From positions 7,629,180 to 7,693,179 of the forward strand of contig NC_037266.1 of assembly GCF_000002425.4 (NCBI RefSeq): 64,000 nt of DNA, written 5' to 3'. The DNA is from Physcomitrium patens. Lineage: Eukaryota; Streptophyta; Bryopsida; Funariales; Funariaceae. This document shows, piece by piece, positions 1-10,149 of the stretch (its first letter is position 1; every line of letters begins with the position of its first letter). The notes beneath the pieces were generated by a model, which ran no database searches, was not told the DNA's origin, and saw nothing but the letters and a program-made list of their open reading frames with translations. A program made the position numbers and the translations under genes.

Positions 1-286
1 TGGAACGCGTACCATCGAACTTGTCCGGAAGGCTAACTCGGGGCTCCTTATGTTGTAGAACTAACGGTGCTTGTCAAACCTAAGGCAAAGTTGCTTCTCC
101 AAGTGTAGAAGTTTGAGGCTGGTGCAACCTAGATTGTGCCATCCCAGATGCTCCATCATTATGAAGCCTTGCCACGACTCTTTCAATTTCTGCAGTTCTT
201 TGCAATAACATATCGAGGGTATTCATGATAGCATCCAACTTGGACTCCGAACTTTTTGTCATACTAATGTCTTGGCCTCCAGCCAT
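1..286 (-). pseudogene. gag start of the minus-strand gypsy element (interrupted)
   Basis: An ATG at 286 opens a 68-codon frame with a Ser/Glu-rich, coiled-coil-like start (MTKSSESKLDAIMNTLDMLL region), typical of gypsy gag N-termini. It stops at about 82. In another frame, at 1-46, the minus strand encodes PRVSLPDKFDGTRS, the conserved P..FDGT motif at the start of the retrotransposon gag domain. A stop or frameshift therefore separates the two parts. The domain continues off the left edge. The identification rests on the motif, position after an LTR and PBS, and strand. Confidence 0.65.
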
Positions 287-330
287 TCTAAGAGAAGGAC
301 AGAAATGACTCTACAAGAAGACAATATTGG

Positions 331-528
331 TTTAGAAGAGGGTACTCCGCAACCTCTAAAACGCCTTAAGAGCTTCAAGAAAAGAGATAATCCACTCTCT
401 CTAAGAAGAATAAGACTCCAATATTGTAACAAAAGAAGTATCAGTTTAGAGGAGGGTAATCCACAACCTCTAAAACGCTAGTACACCTTCAAGCAAAGGG
501 GTAATCCACACTCTAACAAGGAAGAAAC
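331..528 (-). repeat. Two-copy tandem repeat (period about 114 bp) in the retroelement leader
   Basis: The block beginning TTTAGAAGAGGGTA at 331 recurs as TTTAGAGGAGGGTA at 445. About 85 bp of each unit align, including AACCTCTAAAACGC in both. It lies between the PBS and the gag start, so it is untranslated leader of the minus-strand element. Confidence 0.7.
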
Positions 529-530
529 TA

Positions 531-541
531 GCTCTGATATC
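531..541 (-). other. Primer-binding site (initiator-Met tRNA type)
   Basis: The minus strand reads GATATCAGAGC directly after the LTR end. Nine bases, TATCAGAGC, match the standard plant LTR-retrotransposon PBS. This fixes both the LTR boundary and the orientation. Confidence 0.75.
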
Positions 542-1007
542 TGAGGTGAGTTCAGTCTTGACAAACTGTCATGGACACAGAAATACAAGCTCGAGATCTA
601 ACAAGAAGTTCAAGAAGAACTGGCAAGAACTAGATTAATTAGATGAATACAAGAACAACACCAGAGAGGTGAGCTAGAGCTCTAAGAGATGTGTTGTCGA
701 GACTGAAGAACTCTTTAGCCTTGATTCTAATATATACTTCTATTTAGGAAGCTTCTCAAGCAACTTCTACCAAGTAGGAAGCTTCTCAAGTAACTTCCAC
801 CAACTAAGAAGCTTCTCAAGCAACTTCTACCAACTAAGAAGCTTCTCAAGCAACTTCCACCAACTAGGAAGCTTCTCAAGCAACTTCCACTAACTAGGAA
901 GCTTCTAAAAGGTTCCAGAGACTTGCTTCTAGAAGGTTCTAGAAACTTATTTCTAAAAGGTTCTAGAAACTTATTTCTAGAAGGTTCTAAGGACTATGTC
1001 CCTAACA
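542..1007 (-). repeat. 5' LTR of the minus-strand gypsy element, with two internal tandem arrays
   Basis: About 466 bp bounded by TG and CA. It holds five 30-bp tandem units (746-775, 776-805, 806-835, 836-865, 866-895 and a stub to 906), each carrying GAAGCTTCTCAAG. Next to them are three 24-bp units (909-932, 933-956, 957-980 plus a stub) of the AAGGTTCTAGAAACTT type. On the minus strand these come early in the LTR, in the U3 position, where repeat number often affects promoter strength. That role is inferred from position only. Confidence 0.75.
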
Positions 1008-1433
1008 TGTATCGAAAAACAAGTTTCTTCAGCTACAATAGGGACCGTGCGGCTAGAATCATGTGCAATACCTAACAAAGGTCTTATCCTCTCCTCAGAC
1101 CTCTCACCTTATTTTATAATAGAAGTATATTTAGGACCTAATAATTACAAAGTCTTTTCCTTGTTAGATTCAGGAGCCTCAGCATGTTTTATAGATGAAG
1201 ATTTTACCAAAAATCAAAAAATACCTTTAGTGAAGAAAGTTAAATCCGTACATGTAGAAGTCATAGATGGTTGTTCATTGTCTTTTAGAAATGTTACTTA
1301 TGAAAATATTCCTTTAGATATAGCAATTAAAGATCATAACATCGTAGTAGTATTTAATGTAATAAAATTTTCTTCTAATCCAGTTATCTTAGGATTATCA
1401 TGGCAAGAAAAATATAATCCTCAAATAGATTGA
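1008..1433 (+). pseudogene. Retroviral-type aspartic protease of the chromovirus
   Basis: The frame encodes a protease domain with the active-site triplet in LLDSGASACFIDEDF (codon for Asp at 1167-1169) and a later hydrophobic stretch, PVILGLSWQEKYNP, equivalent to the ILG motif that closes the fold. In gypsy elements this enzyme cuts the Gag-Pol polyprotein. The open frame formally begins at 996 with MSLT, but codons before 1008 come from the opposite-strand LTR, so that start is an artefact of the nested insertion. A stop at 1431-1433 ends the frame; the same frame resumes at about 1500 as the linker to RT. Confidence 0.8.
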
Positions 1434-1499
1434 ATTTCTCATAACCTTAACTTTTCTAGTAGTATAATCCAAGATTGAGTTAGCAAAGTAGAAGTATAA

Positions 1500-2950
1500 A
1501 AGTCTAGTACTTCCAAACCTTTACTGGTAGGTGCAAGAGCTTTTATGCATGTTGTAAAAGAAGGATCATCTTTTGCTATATATGCTACACCCATTTCTAA
1601 TGGTGAAACAACGTCGAGTGGTATTCCTAAGCAATATCAAGATTTCCAAGACGTTTTTGAAAAGAAAAATGTAGATATTCTCCCCAAGCATCGATCTTAT
1701 GATTGTTTAATTGATATACAGAAGGAGCTCAACTATCATTCAGACCAATCTATTGCTTATCACAGAATGAGTTGGCTACATTAAAAGAGTATATTGATGA
1801 GAATTTGGCAAAGAACTTCATATGTTATTTTAAATCTCTAGCCGGGGCTCTTATTTTATTTGTGAAGAAGAAAGATGGGTCTCTGCGAATGTGTGTGGAT
1901 TATCAAGGACTCAACAAGATCACCATAAAAAATAAGTATTCTTTGCGTTTGATTTTAGGACTTCTTGAGCAACTCAATCAAGTAAAGATCTATATCAAAA
2001 TAGATCTACGAGGAGCTTACAACTTAGTTCATATCAAAGAAGGAGATGAATGGAAGACTGCTTTTCAAACTAGGTATGGATATTTTGAGTATAATGTCAT
2101 GTCTTTTGGACTCACAAATGTATCGGCCATTTTTTAACATCTTATGAATGATATTTTTGTGAATTTTTAAATGATTTTGTTATTTGCTATTTAGTCAACA
2201 TTCTAATCTATTCTAAGAACACAGAAGAATATGAGCTTCATATTTGTCGCGAGTTACAGAAACTTAGAGATGCAAGATTATATGTCAAGTTAGAAAAGTG
2301 TATATTCCATACTACTCAAGTTGACTTTTTAGAGTACATTATTTCCAATAAAGGCCTTATGATGGATCCTAAGAAGGTTCAAACTATTATAGATTGGAAG
2401 ATTCTAAAAACAGTACGAGATGTACAATATTTTTTGGGCTTTGTTAATTACTATCGAATCTTCATTAAGAATTTTTTTCAAGTTTCAACTCCACTTACAC
2501 GTTTGACTTGTAAAGACAAACTTGAGTGGAATAAAGAAATACAAGCATCATTTGATGCTTTAAAGAAAGAATTTATTTTTACACCAATCTTGTATTGCGT
2601 TGACTTCTTCAAGGTATTTTTTATAAAAGCAAACGTGTCAGATTTTGCTATAAGTGTCTTATTGTCACAAATAGGAACAAATGACAAACTCCATCCAATA
2701 GAATTTCTATTCCAAGAAATTTTCAGCAGCCAAGATTAATTATGATATCTAGGACAAAGAGCTCCTTACAATCGTGGATTCATTTCAAGAATGGCATCAT
2801 TATCTAGAAGGCACCTCAATTCCAGTTATTGTATATACAGACCATAAGAACCTCAAGTACTTCATATTAGCATGTGTCTTGAATCGTCGTCAAATCCATT
2901 GGAGCATGTCTTTATCTAAATTCAATTTCAAGATCACTTATTGATTCAAA
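1500..2950 (+). pseudogene. Reverse transcriptase and RNase H of the chromovirus, broken
   Basis: Linker residues (GARAFMHVVKEG, then DFQDVFEK) lead into RT, which shifts frame near 1768. RT motifs visible are [16 protein letters not shown] (about 1855-1905), [10 protein letters not shown] (about 1995-2025) and VMSFGLTN (about 2095-2118). The catalytic YLDD box at about 2190 reads YLVN, so both key aspartates are lost, while the sister copy keeps YLDD. A new frame from 2359 carries the connection and RNase H (FLGFVNYYRIF, then AISVLLSQIG), continuing past a stop at 2739 to [10 protein letters not shown] near 2835. The enzyme would copy element RNA into DNA; this copy cannot. Confidence 0.8.
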
Positions 2951-3127
2951 AAATAATAAAGTCTATCAGACGCTCTTTTTAGACATTCTTAACTTGTACC
3001 AAAAGAAATAGATGCATCTTTTGATCATCAAAGATCAATTTACTTGAAGCCCGAGCATTTTTATCTTCAAGCTATAAAATAAATATTAATTATTGATTCA
3101 TCATTTGTAAAGCAAATTCAATCAAGC

Positions 3128-4513
3128 ATGTCCTCTGATCCTCTTATTCATGATATTAAGGATACTTCTTCTAAGTCCCATGATACTTCCAAGTTTGAAT
3201 TTAAGAATAATCTATTATATTTCGAAGGATGCCTATATGTTCTAGAAGGTGAAGCTCGATTACGTATTCTTCAAGCTCGTCATGACTCTCCAACAGTAGG
3301 ATATTTTGGGTATAATAAAACTTTGGAATTAATATCCAAGAATTTTTGGTGGCAGCAAATGTGAAAGGTAGTCAAAGATTTTGTACAATCTTGTGATGTC
3401 AACTTAAGATCAAAAAGTCCTTGTCATCAACCTTACGGACTTCTTTAGCCATTATCCATTCTAGAACAACCATAGTCTTCTGTTTCTATGGATTTCATCA
3501 TGGATTTTCTAATCTCAAGTTCTTATGACTCTATATTCATGATAGTAGATTGTTTTACCAAGATGGCATATTTTGTACCATGTACAAAATCTATCACATG
3601 TGAAGAAATAGTTAAGCTTTTTATTGACAATATCTATCACTATCATAGATTGTCAAAGGATATTATATTAGATAGGGGGATTCGATTTGTATCAAGATTT
3701 TAAAGAATCATATTCAAGATTCTAAAGGTAGATATAAAGCTTTCTTCAGCTTTTCATCTTCAAATTGATAGACAAACGAAACAAAAAAATCAAGTTTTGG
3801 AGCAGTATTTGAGATGTACCATCAACTATTATCAAGATGATTGGACAACTCTTTTACCATTTACAGAGTTTGCATATAATAATTCAGTACATTCTTCCAT
3901 TCAACAAACATCTTTATTTGTCAATTATGGTTATCATCTACGTCTTGATATTTTTGATTTTTTAAAAGTTGATAATCTTGCAGAGAAAGATTTAGCAAAT
4001 TGCTTATCAGAGCTACATACAATAATGAAGATACAATTAAAGGAAGCTCAAGGATGACAAAAGACCAATGCGGATGCCTATCGCAAGGAGCAACCACAAT
4101 ATAATATGGATGACAAGGTATAATTACTTTGTCGTAATATCAAGACTACTCGTTCTTATGATAAATTATATTATCATGGACTCGGATCTTTTCCTATTTG
4201 TGGAAAAATCAATCTTGTTGCCTATCGATTACATCTACCTGAGTTTATGAAGATCCACCATGTATTTCACGTGTCTCTTTTGGAATTGTATAAGAGAGTG
4301 AATATCTTGGGAAGAAGACAAATGCCACCTCCTCCTATAGAAGTGGATAATAACCAAGAGTTTGAGGTGGAAGAAGTCTTAGACTTAAGGTCGCATCGAA
4401 ATAGGTTGGAATATCTAGTTCATTGGTGTAGATATGATATTAGTGAACGTACATGGGAGCCATCAAAGAATCTTACAAATGCAGCAAAGAAAATTGAAGA
4501 CTTTCATCAATGA
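3128..4513 (+). pseudogene. Integrase with C-terminal chromodomain
   Basis: One reading frame with internal stops covers the whole region. The N-terminal zinc-binding part (LQARHDSPTVGYFG, then FWWQQM and SCDVN) has Tyr where the second His is expected. The catalytic core shows DFIMDFL (3491-3512), VDCFTKMAYFVP, LDRGIRFVSRF (about 3670-3702) and the Glu of NQVLEQYL (about 3790-3812), so D, D and E are all present. From about 4360 a chromodomain follows: VEEVLDLRSHRNRLEYLVHW then RTWEPSKNL, ending in DFHQ at 4513. Chromodomains on chromovirus integrases are thought to direct insertion to modified histones. The chromodomain frame (4247-4513) is itself uninterrupted. Confidence 0.85.
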
Positions 4514-5102
4514 CATCCATCAAAATCAAGATGAAGAATATCAAATCTTTACTATAAAAGAAACAAGATCAAAAGAAAATAACATTCTACCTTCTATCTT
4601 TCATTGTAGCTTCTGTGTATTTGTAATGAGATAGAGCACCAACAACTAGCAGATTCAACTCAAGAGCTTTCATTTGCGGACTTATCAGACTAGACATTAT
4701 GATTGTCACAGCCTTCAAGATGATGGAATCGAGATGAAGATCCCCAAGAACGACATGTCCTTCCTCAAATAGATGGCGAGATACAACGTGTTTGGTATCA
4801 CAACCTTGGAAGAGACTCCCGATGTTTAGTGATTTTATTAGAGGTAGGAACAACTCCTGATAATGTTCCAAATATTTTATTTGAAGGAAGTTATAAAGTT
4901 ATGAAGGCCTCAACAATGATCAAATAACATGGTGGTCTTCTCGCCCTAGTATGGGACACTATAGATGGTTGAGAGGACCTATCAACCATCTTCGAAGAGA
5001 GCATAGATCGGAGTATGTAGCAAATATAATTCGTCGCATCTTGGACTTCCTAAATATATGAAGATTACTCCTCATGGAACTCGTCTCTAGAAGGGAGGGT
5101 AA
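4514..5102 (+). other. Untranslated 3' spacer and polypurine tract of the chromovirus
   Basis: About 590 bp after the integrase stop, with no convincing protein. The same stretch occurs in the sister copy (about 55746-56333), so it is part of the element. It ends in the purine run AGAAGGGAGGG just before the LTR, the expected plus-strand primer site. Confidence 0.65.
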
Positions 5103-5682
5103 TATCATGGACATATATATTTATCTCAATAGTTACTTATATAATTAAATAGAAGTAGATAAAATAGAATAATTTCATAAAGTCTTCTAGAAAAGCTTCC
5201 TAGAAGCTTTATAGATGCAGTTTTGACTTTAGATGTGTTTATAGGTTAGAAACTTGGCCAAAAATCTAACCATGTATTGGTAGCTTGTGGAACAAGTTAT
5301 CTCCGTGTAGTAGCTTGTGGATCAAGTTATCTCCATGTAATAGCTTGTGGAACAAGCCAACTACATGGCGCATACATAGATAACTTGCCTTGCAAGATAA
5401 GACATGTGGCTAGCAAAGTCAACACATGTTGGAGGTCCTATAGGACATTGCCACATAGTTCTTAGTTAGATAGTATATATGGAGGCAAGAGTGAAGCCTT
5501 CTTCACTCTTCTCAACACATTCCTAGACTTTAGTCTTATTTCAAGACTTTCTAGTCTTCTTGTCTTTGGTAATAGCCATTCTAGTTCAATAATATATCAT
5601 TTTTGAGTGACTTTCTAGTTCTTTTCAGTGACACCAAAGTTCATTGAGGGTTTTTTTTTTTTTGAGATTCATGTCCTTGACA
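5103..5682 (+). repeat. 3' LTR of the chromovirus, with a tripled 30-bp hairpin unit
   Basis: The sequence aligns with both LTRs of the 50590-56863 element, starting near CATGGACATA and ending CTTGACA. It is about 50 bp longer because a 30-bp unit (TAGCTTGTGGAACAAG...) is present three times (5281-5310, 5311-5340, 5341-5370) instead of once. Each unit can fold as TAGCTTGT/ACAAGCTA-like arms. A TATATATGGA box at about 5473 is the likely promoter TATA element. The first two bases have decayed from TG to TA. Confidence 0.85.
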
Positions 5683-6639
5683 TGCACATGTAATGGAGAC
5701 ACAATTGGATCTTGATAAAGATAAGATTTATCATCAAGTATGGAATTCAAGAGTTAAAAATCTAAAAATATTCAAATATAAAGATATAGACAATGGATTT
5801 AAAAATTACATGGACATCTTAAATACAACTTAGAATCAAAGAAATAAGAAAAAAAAATATAAACAAGATATATGTGGCTATGTGGAACAGGTTTCAATTC
5901 AATCTTTTCATTTCAAATTTTGTACCTTGCCAATGGTTTGGTCATGCGCAAAGGATGATATTTCCAAACTACTTGCACATGTGGAATAAATACAAACATT
6001 GGTATTGAAAAAAAATGATTTTAGAGAAGTACCATTATAAAGCAAGACTATGGAGGTATAAAAAGGAAGGTATTCTTACAAGATATAGATGCCTTTGATT
6101 CAAATTTTATTGGACTATATATATATATATATATATATTATTATTATTATTATTACAAAATAAGAATCAATTTGATAAACAATATCAATTAAGATCTAAG
6201 GTAATTGAAGAGGATTTTGGTCTATAATAGTAGCTTACATAATCAGCATAGTATTTTGAAAAAGTATTTTAAACAACAGTTTGGATCATTTTTGATAAAA
6301 ATTATTTATGAAAATATAAATTATTTATTACAAAAGCTAAGTGGAATAAGGTTAAAAATACCAATTTTAAGAAATTAAGTATAGATATTCAAACAAAGGC
6401 AAATATAAATAAATATAGAAGACTTTGTTGAAGACATAAATCTTTCAAGACAACAAGATGATTTTTATTTGAATAGCAAACATAAAGAAGAAGAATTAGA
6501 TAAAGACATTGAGAATATAATATAAATCAAACAATGTTGGATAATTTGGTGCATATCGAAGGATGCACAAGTTCAGAGAAGGTGGATGTCATATTATAAC
6601 ATGACTACATGGTAAAAGATAACAATATGGATCTTATTA
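5683..6639. other. AT-rich intergenic stretch with (TA)n(TTA)n microsatellite
   Basis: No open frame or conserved protein was seen. A (TA)n run at about 6115-6139 passes directly into (TTA)n to about 6155. Confidence 0.6.
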
Positions 6640-7820
6640 TAGAAGAATCAAGTTAAAAGATAAAGTAGAAAAATATGGATAAAAGATAGGAAGGTAGCAA
6701 AACTTTTAGTAATAATGTTACCTTTTTAAATAGTAACTTGTACTTATTTTGTAGGGCCATAAATAAAACAAAATAATGTAGATTAAAAAAATAAAAGATA
6801 TACACATATATAGGACGGATTTAGGAGTTTATTTTAGCAAAAAATATCTAAAAAAAAATAGATGTTGATATTCAAGAGGAGCTGGTTATGAACCTGGGTT
6901 GAAAATAGATCTTAAGGTACAAAACCAAGTCTCAACAATGATTTTGAGGTTTTTTTATTGATTATAGAATAGAGTTTGAGAGGAGACTTCATAAGATTTT
7001 TATAGGCACTAATTTTGGGGGATTTGAGTGGATAATGACCTTGCAAGAGCTTAGCAAAGTCAATGTTGTTTTTAGTGATTCTAACTTTTGGAAAATAAAA
7101 TAGGATTGATATTTTGGGTAATTTTAGAAGTTTGGCAATAGATCTATTTGTGAATTTTTTTTGAGTTTGTAGGTATAGTTGCTCTAAATATGTGCTATAA
7201 ATTTGAATTTGATTGAATGGTTATATTGAAAAGCATGAAGATTTTTGTGGATTATGATCTAAGAATTTAGGGTTTTAAGGACTAGTAAGGTTTTTATAGA
7301 TATCTATCAATCCGCCAATTAGATTGAAGCAAAAACTTTTACAAAGGTAGTAAGCTTTATTTTTAACAACTATATAAAGTTTGAAAGCAAAGTAAAAATT
7401 TAATCCGGAATAATTAGTTTTAGAAGATTGGCATTAAGGACGAATAGGAGGCCATTTGAAACCTAAGAACATTTTTGAGGTTATTGTCTATTTGATAATT
7501 TTTATTCTTTTGAATTTTTTTTGTACTTATTATTAATTTAATTGGTAAAGAATGTGAAAAATTTGAGTTAAAATCAATAGTTCAAACATTAATTATTGAA
7601 TTTCAAAATATATTGTAAGATTGTTAGAAATTTTTTTGAGATTTAAAAAATTGATTAGGATTTTGTTAGAGTTAGGATTTGGTGAGGATTTAGGTTTTGA
7701 TTAGGGTTAAGATTTGTTAAGGTTAGGTTTTTGTTAAGATGAGGATTTGGTTTGGTTTAGAGTTTGGTTTGGATTTCTTTAAGGTTTCTTTAGGATTTCT
7801 TTAGTACATTATATAAGTAT
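6640..7820 (+). repeat. Dispersed repeat family A, copy 1
   Basis: Shares landmarks with copies at 10150-11550 (inverted) and 38910-40495 (direct): a block around GTAGGGCCATAAATAAAAC (about 6752), a block around ACCAAGTCTCAACAATGATT (about 6922), and at the right end a degenerate tract built from GATTAGGATTT-like steps (7650-7800). The copy at 38910 abuts integrase remnants of a gypsy element, so family A is probably the 3' non-coding part of such elements. Confidence 0.55.
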
Positions 7821-8199
7821 TCTTTAGTAAATAATACATTTTATATTTAAAAAAATATAAGAACTTTTTAAATTGATGTAGAATAAGGATTTAGATGTAC
7901 AATTCTTAAAATTTTTAGACAAGCTTATTTTTTGACACATTATCTTTTTTTTAAATAATACTTTTTATCTTATAGTTTAAAAAAAAATTAATAGTATGTT
8001 TTGATTTTTTAAAAATAAGCATTAATACCTCAATGCTTAATATGATAATTTTTAACAAAAGATTAAGTGATTTTTTATTAGATTTGATAGCAAAGTCAAT
8101 TGCTTGATTTAAAGTTTGAGAATCATACAAGTTTAATAATAATTTCTTCATATTATATTGTAATTTATAAAAATATTCACTAATAATTGCAACATCATT
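7821..8199. other. AT-rich stretch, possible gag scrap on the minus strand
   Basis: A 66-codon minus-strand frame (8151 to 7951) contains LYDSQTLNQAIDFAIKSNKK, loosely like retrotransposon gag. I could not confirm it, and the base composition makes chance frames likely. Confidence 0.25.
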
Positions 8200-9400
8200 T
8201 TATTTATTTTTAATTTCTAATTGATGAAATTAGAATTTATATAATGATACAAATCAATTTTTCATAGAATTTAGATTTTTTATTATTATACAATTTTTAT
8301 TATATTTTTTAATAAAAACAAAAAAATATCAAATATAAAGCTAAATTATTCAATATAAAACCTTATTATTATAAAAATAGTAATAAATATATCTAGATAA
8401 ATATAAATATAATTAAATTTAATAAATACAATCTTAGATACATGACTTAAATATCAAGTGGTAGGAATTGAATAATAAAATATCTTTAATAGATAAATAA
8501 TCAAAATTTAGATTTAGTGCCATTAATTATTTTTAAAAAGAATAATTTATGATTCTTTAGCAAATACACTTGCATAAGTTATTTAAGGTAGTATGATAAT
8601 TGAAGAAGTTCATATCATTTTCATATCATTATAATTAACCACTCTTATTATTGATTAAATTTATAGACAATGTTAATATATAAAAAGTGTCAAATCTTTG
8701 ATTTATTCATATATCTATACTACGACTTTTTTTCATTTTATTTTCTATATCTACCATAATCATAAGAATTTGAGATTTTTAAAAAAAAATAATGACATTG
8801 AAAAAAAAATTAAAAATTTAAAAATTTAAAAAGTTTTAAAAGAATGTAAAGATAAAATTCATCCCTCATCCCAAATTACAATATGGCCTCAATTAAAAGT
8901 TGCTTGTAATTGGTGGTCTAAATTGGAAGAATCAATTAACAAGAACAAAAGAAAAATAACACAAAAAAAAGTGAAACATGTGCAATCAAGCAATTGCACA
9001 TTATAAAACTAGTCATGACTTGTTCATTGAATTTTTAGCTAATAAAAAATAAAACTAAAATTAAAAATATTTTCAAATTAAATGATATTTTATCTTTTTA
9101 GTGAAGTAATTAAACATATATCCAAGTTATTTTGAATAATTTATTATTTTTTAAAGATAAAACATAAATAATCAAAAAATTGAGTGAATAATTTTTACCT
9201 TAAGTATAACTTGATCAAAAGTTCAAGCCTCACTAAAGCTCACATATAGTATATATGTACGCTAAAAAGTTCACATGGCCTTATTTTTATCTTTCTACCT
9301 ATATCTAAGGTGCTACGACTTAAATAAGACTTATGCATCTTCCTTCATACAATGACTAGACTAACTGTTGGTTTTCCTATTTTTTTAATAATAGAACTAA
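8200..9400 (+). repeat. Dispersed repeat family B, copy 1
   Basis: The interval about 8840-9350 is recognisably similar to about 48380-48860 in the same orientation. Landmarks are AAAATTCATCCCTCATCCC then TTGCTTGTAATTGGT here, against AAAATTCATTTTTTAATCC then TTACTTGTAATTAGT there, and the following TCTATATCTAAGGT against TATATCTATTTTTAAGGT. No protein was recognised. Confidence 0.45.
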
Positions 9401-10149
9401 TACTTTTAAATTTTTGACTTTACCATGGTTTTAAAACATCTAATTATGTTAAGAATCTTATACGACTTTCAAATTTTGCTCCATTTTTATATAATAATCT
9501 TCCAAAGCAACAAAAATTATTTTTATGAAAGTCTTGAAAATTGCTCTTACAATCCCGAAATTTTATAAATAATTCTAAAAAAAAATATTAGAATTTTTAT
9601 AATACTTTAATAATATTAACATAAAATTAAGGCTATTTTTTTCTACCTTGGTGATTCAAAATAGTAATAAAATCAATTTAAATAAATAAAGGATCTTATT
9701 ACTTATATAAATTATTAAAAATATATGATAAAAAATAATTTTTTAATTCTAATATTTTGTATTTGAATAATTTAAAATCATACTTCCAACAAATCTACCA
9801 ATTATAATCCATTAATGGAACTAATAGATAGTAATCTACAACCTATAAGCTACTTTGATGATTTTAAAAAAAATACTATAATTTACTCTTTATTAAAAAT
9901 AAATACCTTTAATATAGTAAGTATTAGATTTGTAAAATTAAAAAAATATTACTCTAGCTAAAGTTGGATAAAAACACACTCATGTATTAATAAAGAAATA
10001 ATATATATATATATATATATAGAAATATCAAAGAAAAGAACTAGAATCTCTTATTGGACTTGATCACTTGAAAGCACAAAGCTTTAGCTAAAAAAACTAG
10101 GATTTTTCCAAAAGAATGTAAAAATTTAACATTGATTTTGTGTTATATG
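9401..10149. other. AT-rich sequence, no gene seen
   Basis: Very low GC, with a (TA)n run at about 10002-10020. The last 70 bp may be a highly decayed integrase end continuing into repeat family A: the ATGCATTGAGCATCTAATT block at about 10163 is also found, inverted, at 40467-40485. Confidence 0.4.

Larger units (their letters stand above)
1..1007 (-). mobile_element. Ty3/gypsy-like LTR retrotransposon, 5' end only (runs off the left edge)
   Basis: Read on the minus strand this is, in order, a 5' LTR (1007 to 542), a primer-binding site (541 to 531), an untranslated leader and the beginning of gag (286 to 1). The LTR begins TGTTAG and ends CTCA. The PBS core TATCAGAGC matches the usual complement of initiator-Met tRNA. 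Position 1007/1008 is a sharp junction: from 1008 rightward the sequence aligns with the interior of the chromovirus copy near 52230, so this element landed inside that one. The rest of the element, its 3' LTR and the second target-site copy would lie left of the window. Confidence 0.8.
1008..5682 (+). mobile_element. Chromovirus (Ty3/gypsy) retrotransposon, 5'-truncated by a nested insertion
   Basis: Domain order is protease, reverse transcriptase, RNase H, integrase and chromodomain, followed by a polypurine tract (AGAAGGGAGGG, about 5090-5100) and a 3' LTR (5103-5682). The 5' LTR and gag are absent because the minus-strand element ending at 1007 interrupts the copy. Identity of structure with the complete sister copy at 50590-56863 fixes the boundaries. 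Several stops and frameshifts make it non-autonomous, but it is less decayed than the sister copy. Confidence 0.88.

Noticed and set aside
272..481. 69-codon + strand frame with LEEG.PQPLKR repeated
   Set aside because: It lies antisense to the gypsy leader, and its repeated peptide is the 114-bp DNA duplication in translation.
996..1007. Start codon of the protease-containing frame
   Set aside because: The ATG and first codons belong to the opposite-strand LTR; the true element sequence starts at 1008.
4587..4871. 94-codon minus-strand frame
   Set aside because: It overlaps the conserved non-coding spacer of the chromovirus and is not preserved in the sister copy.
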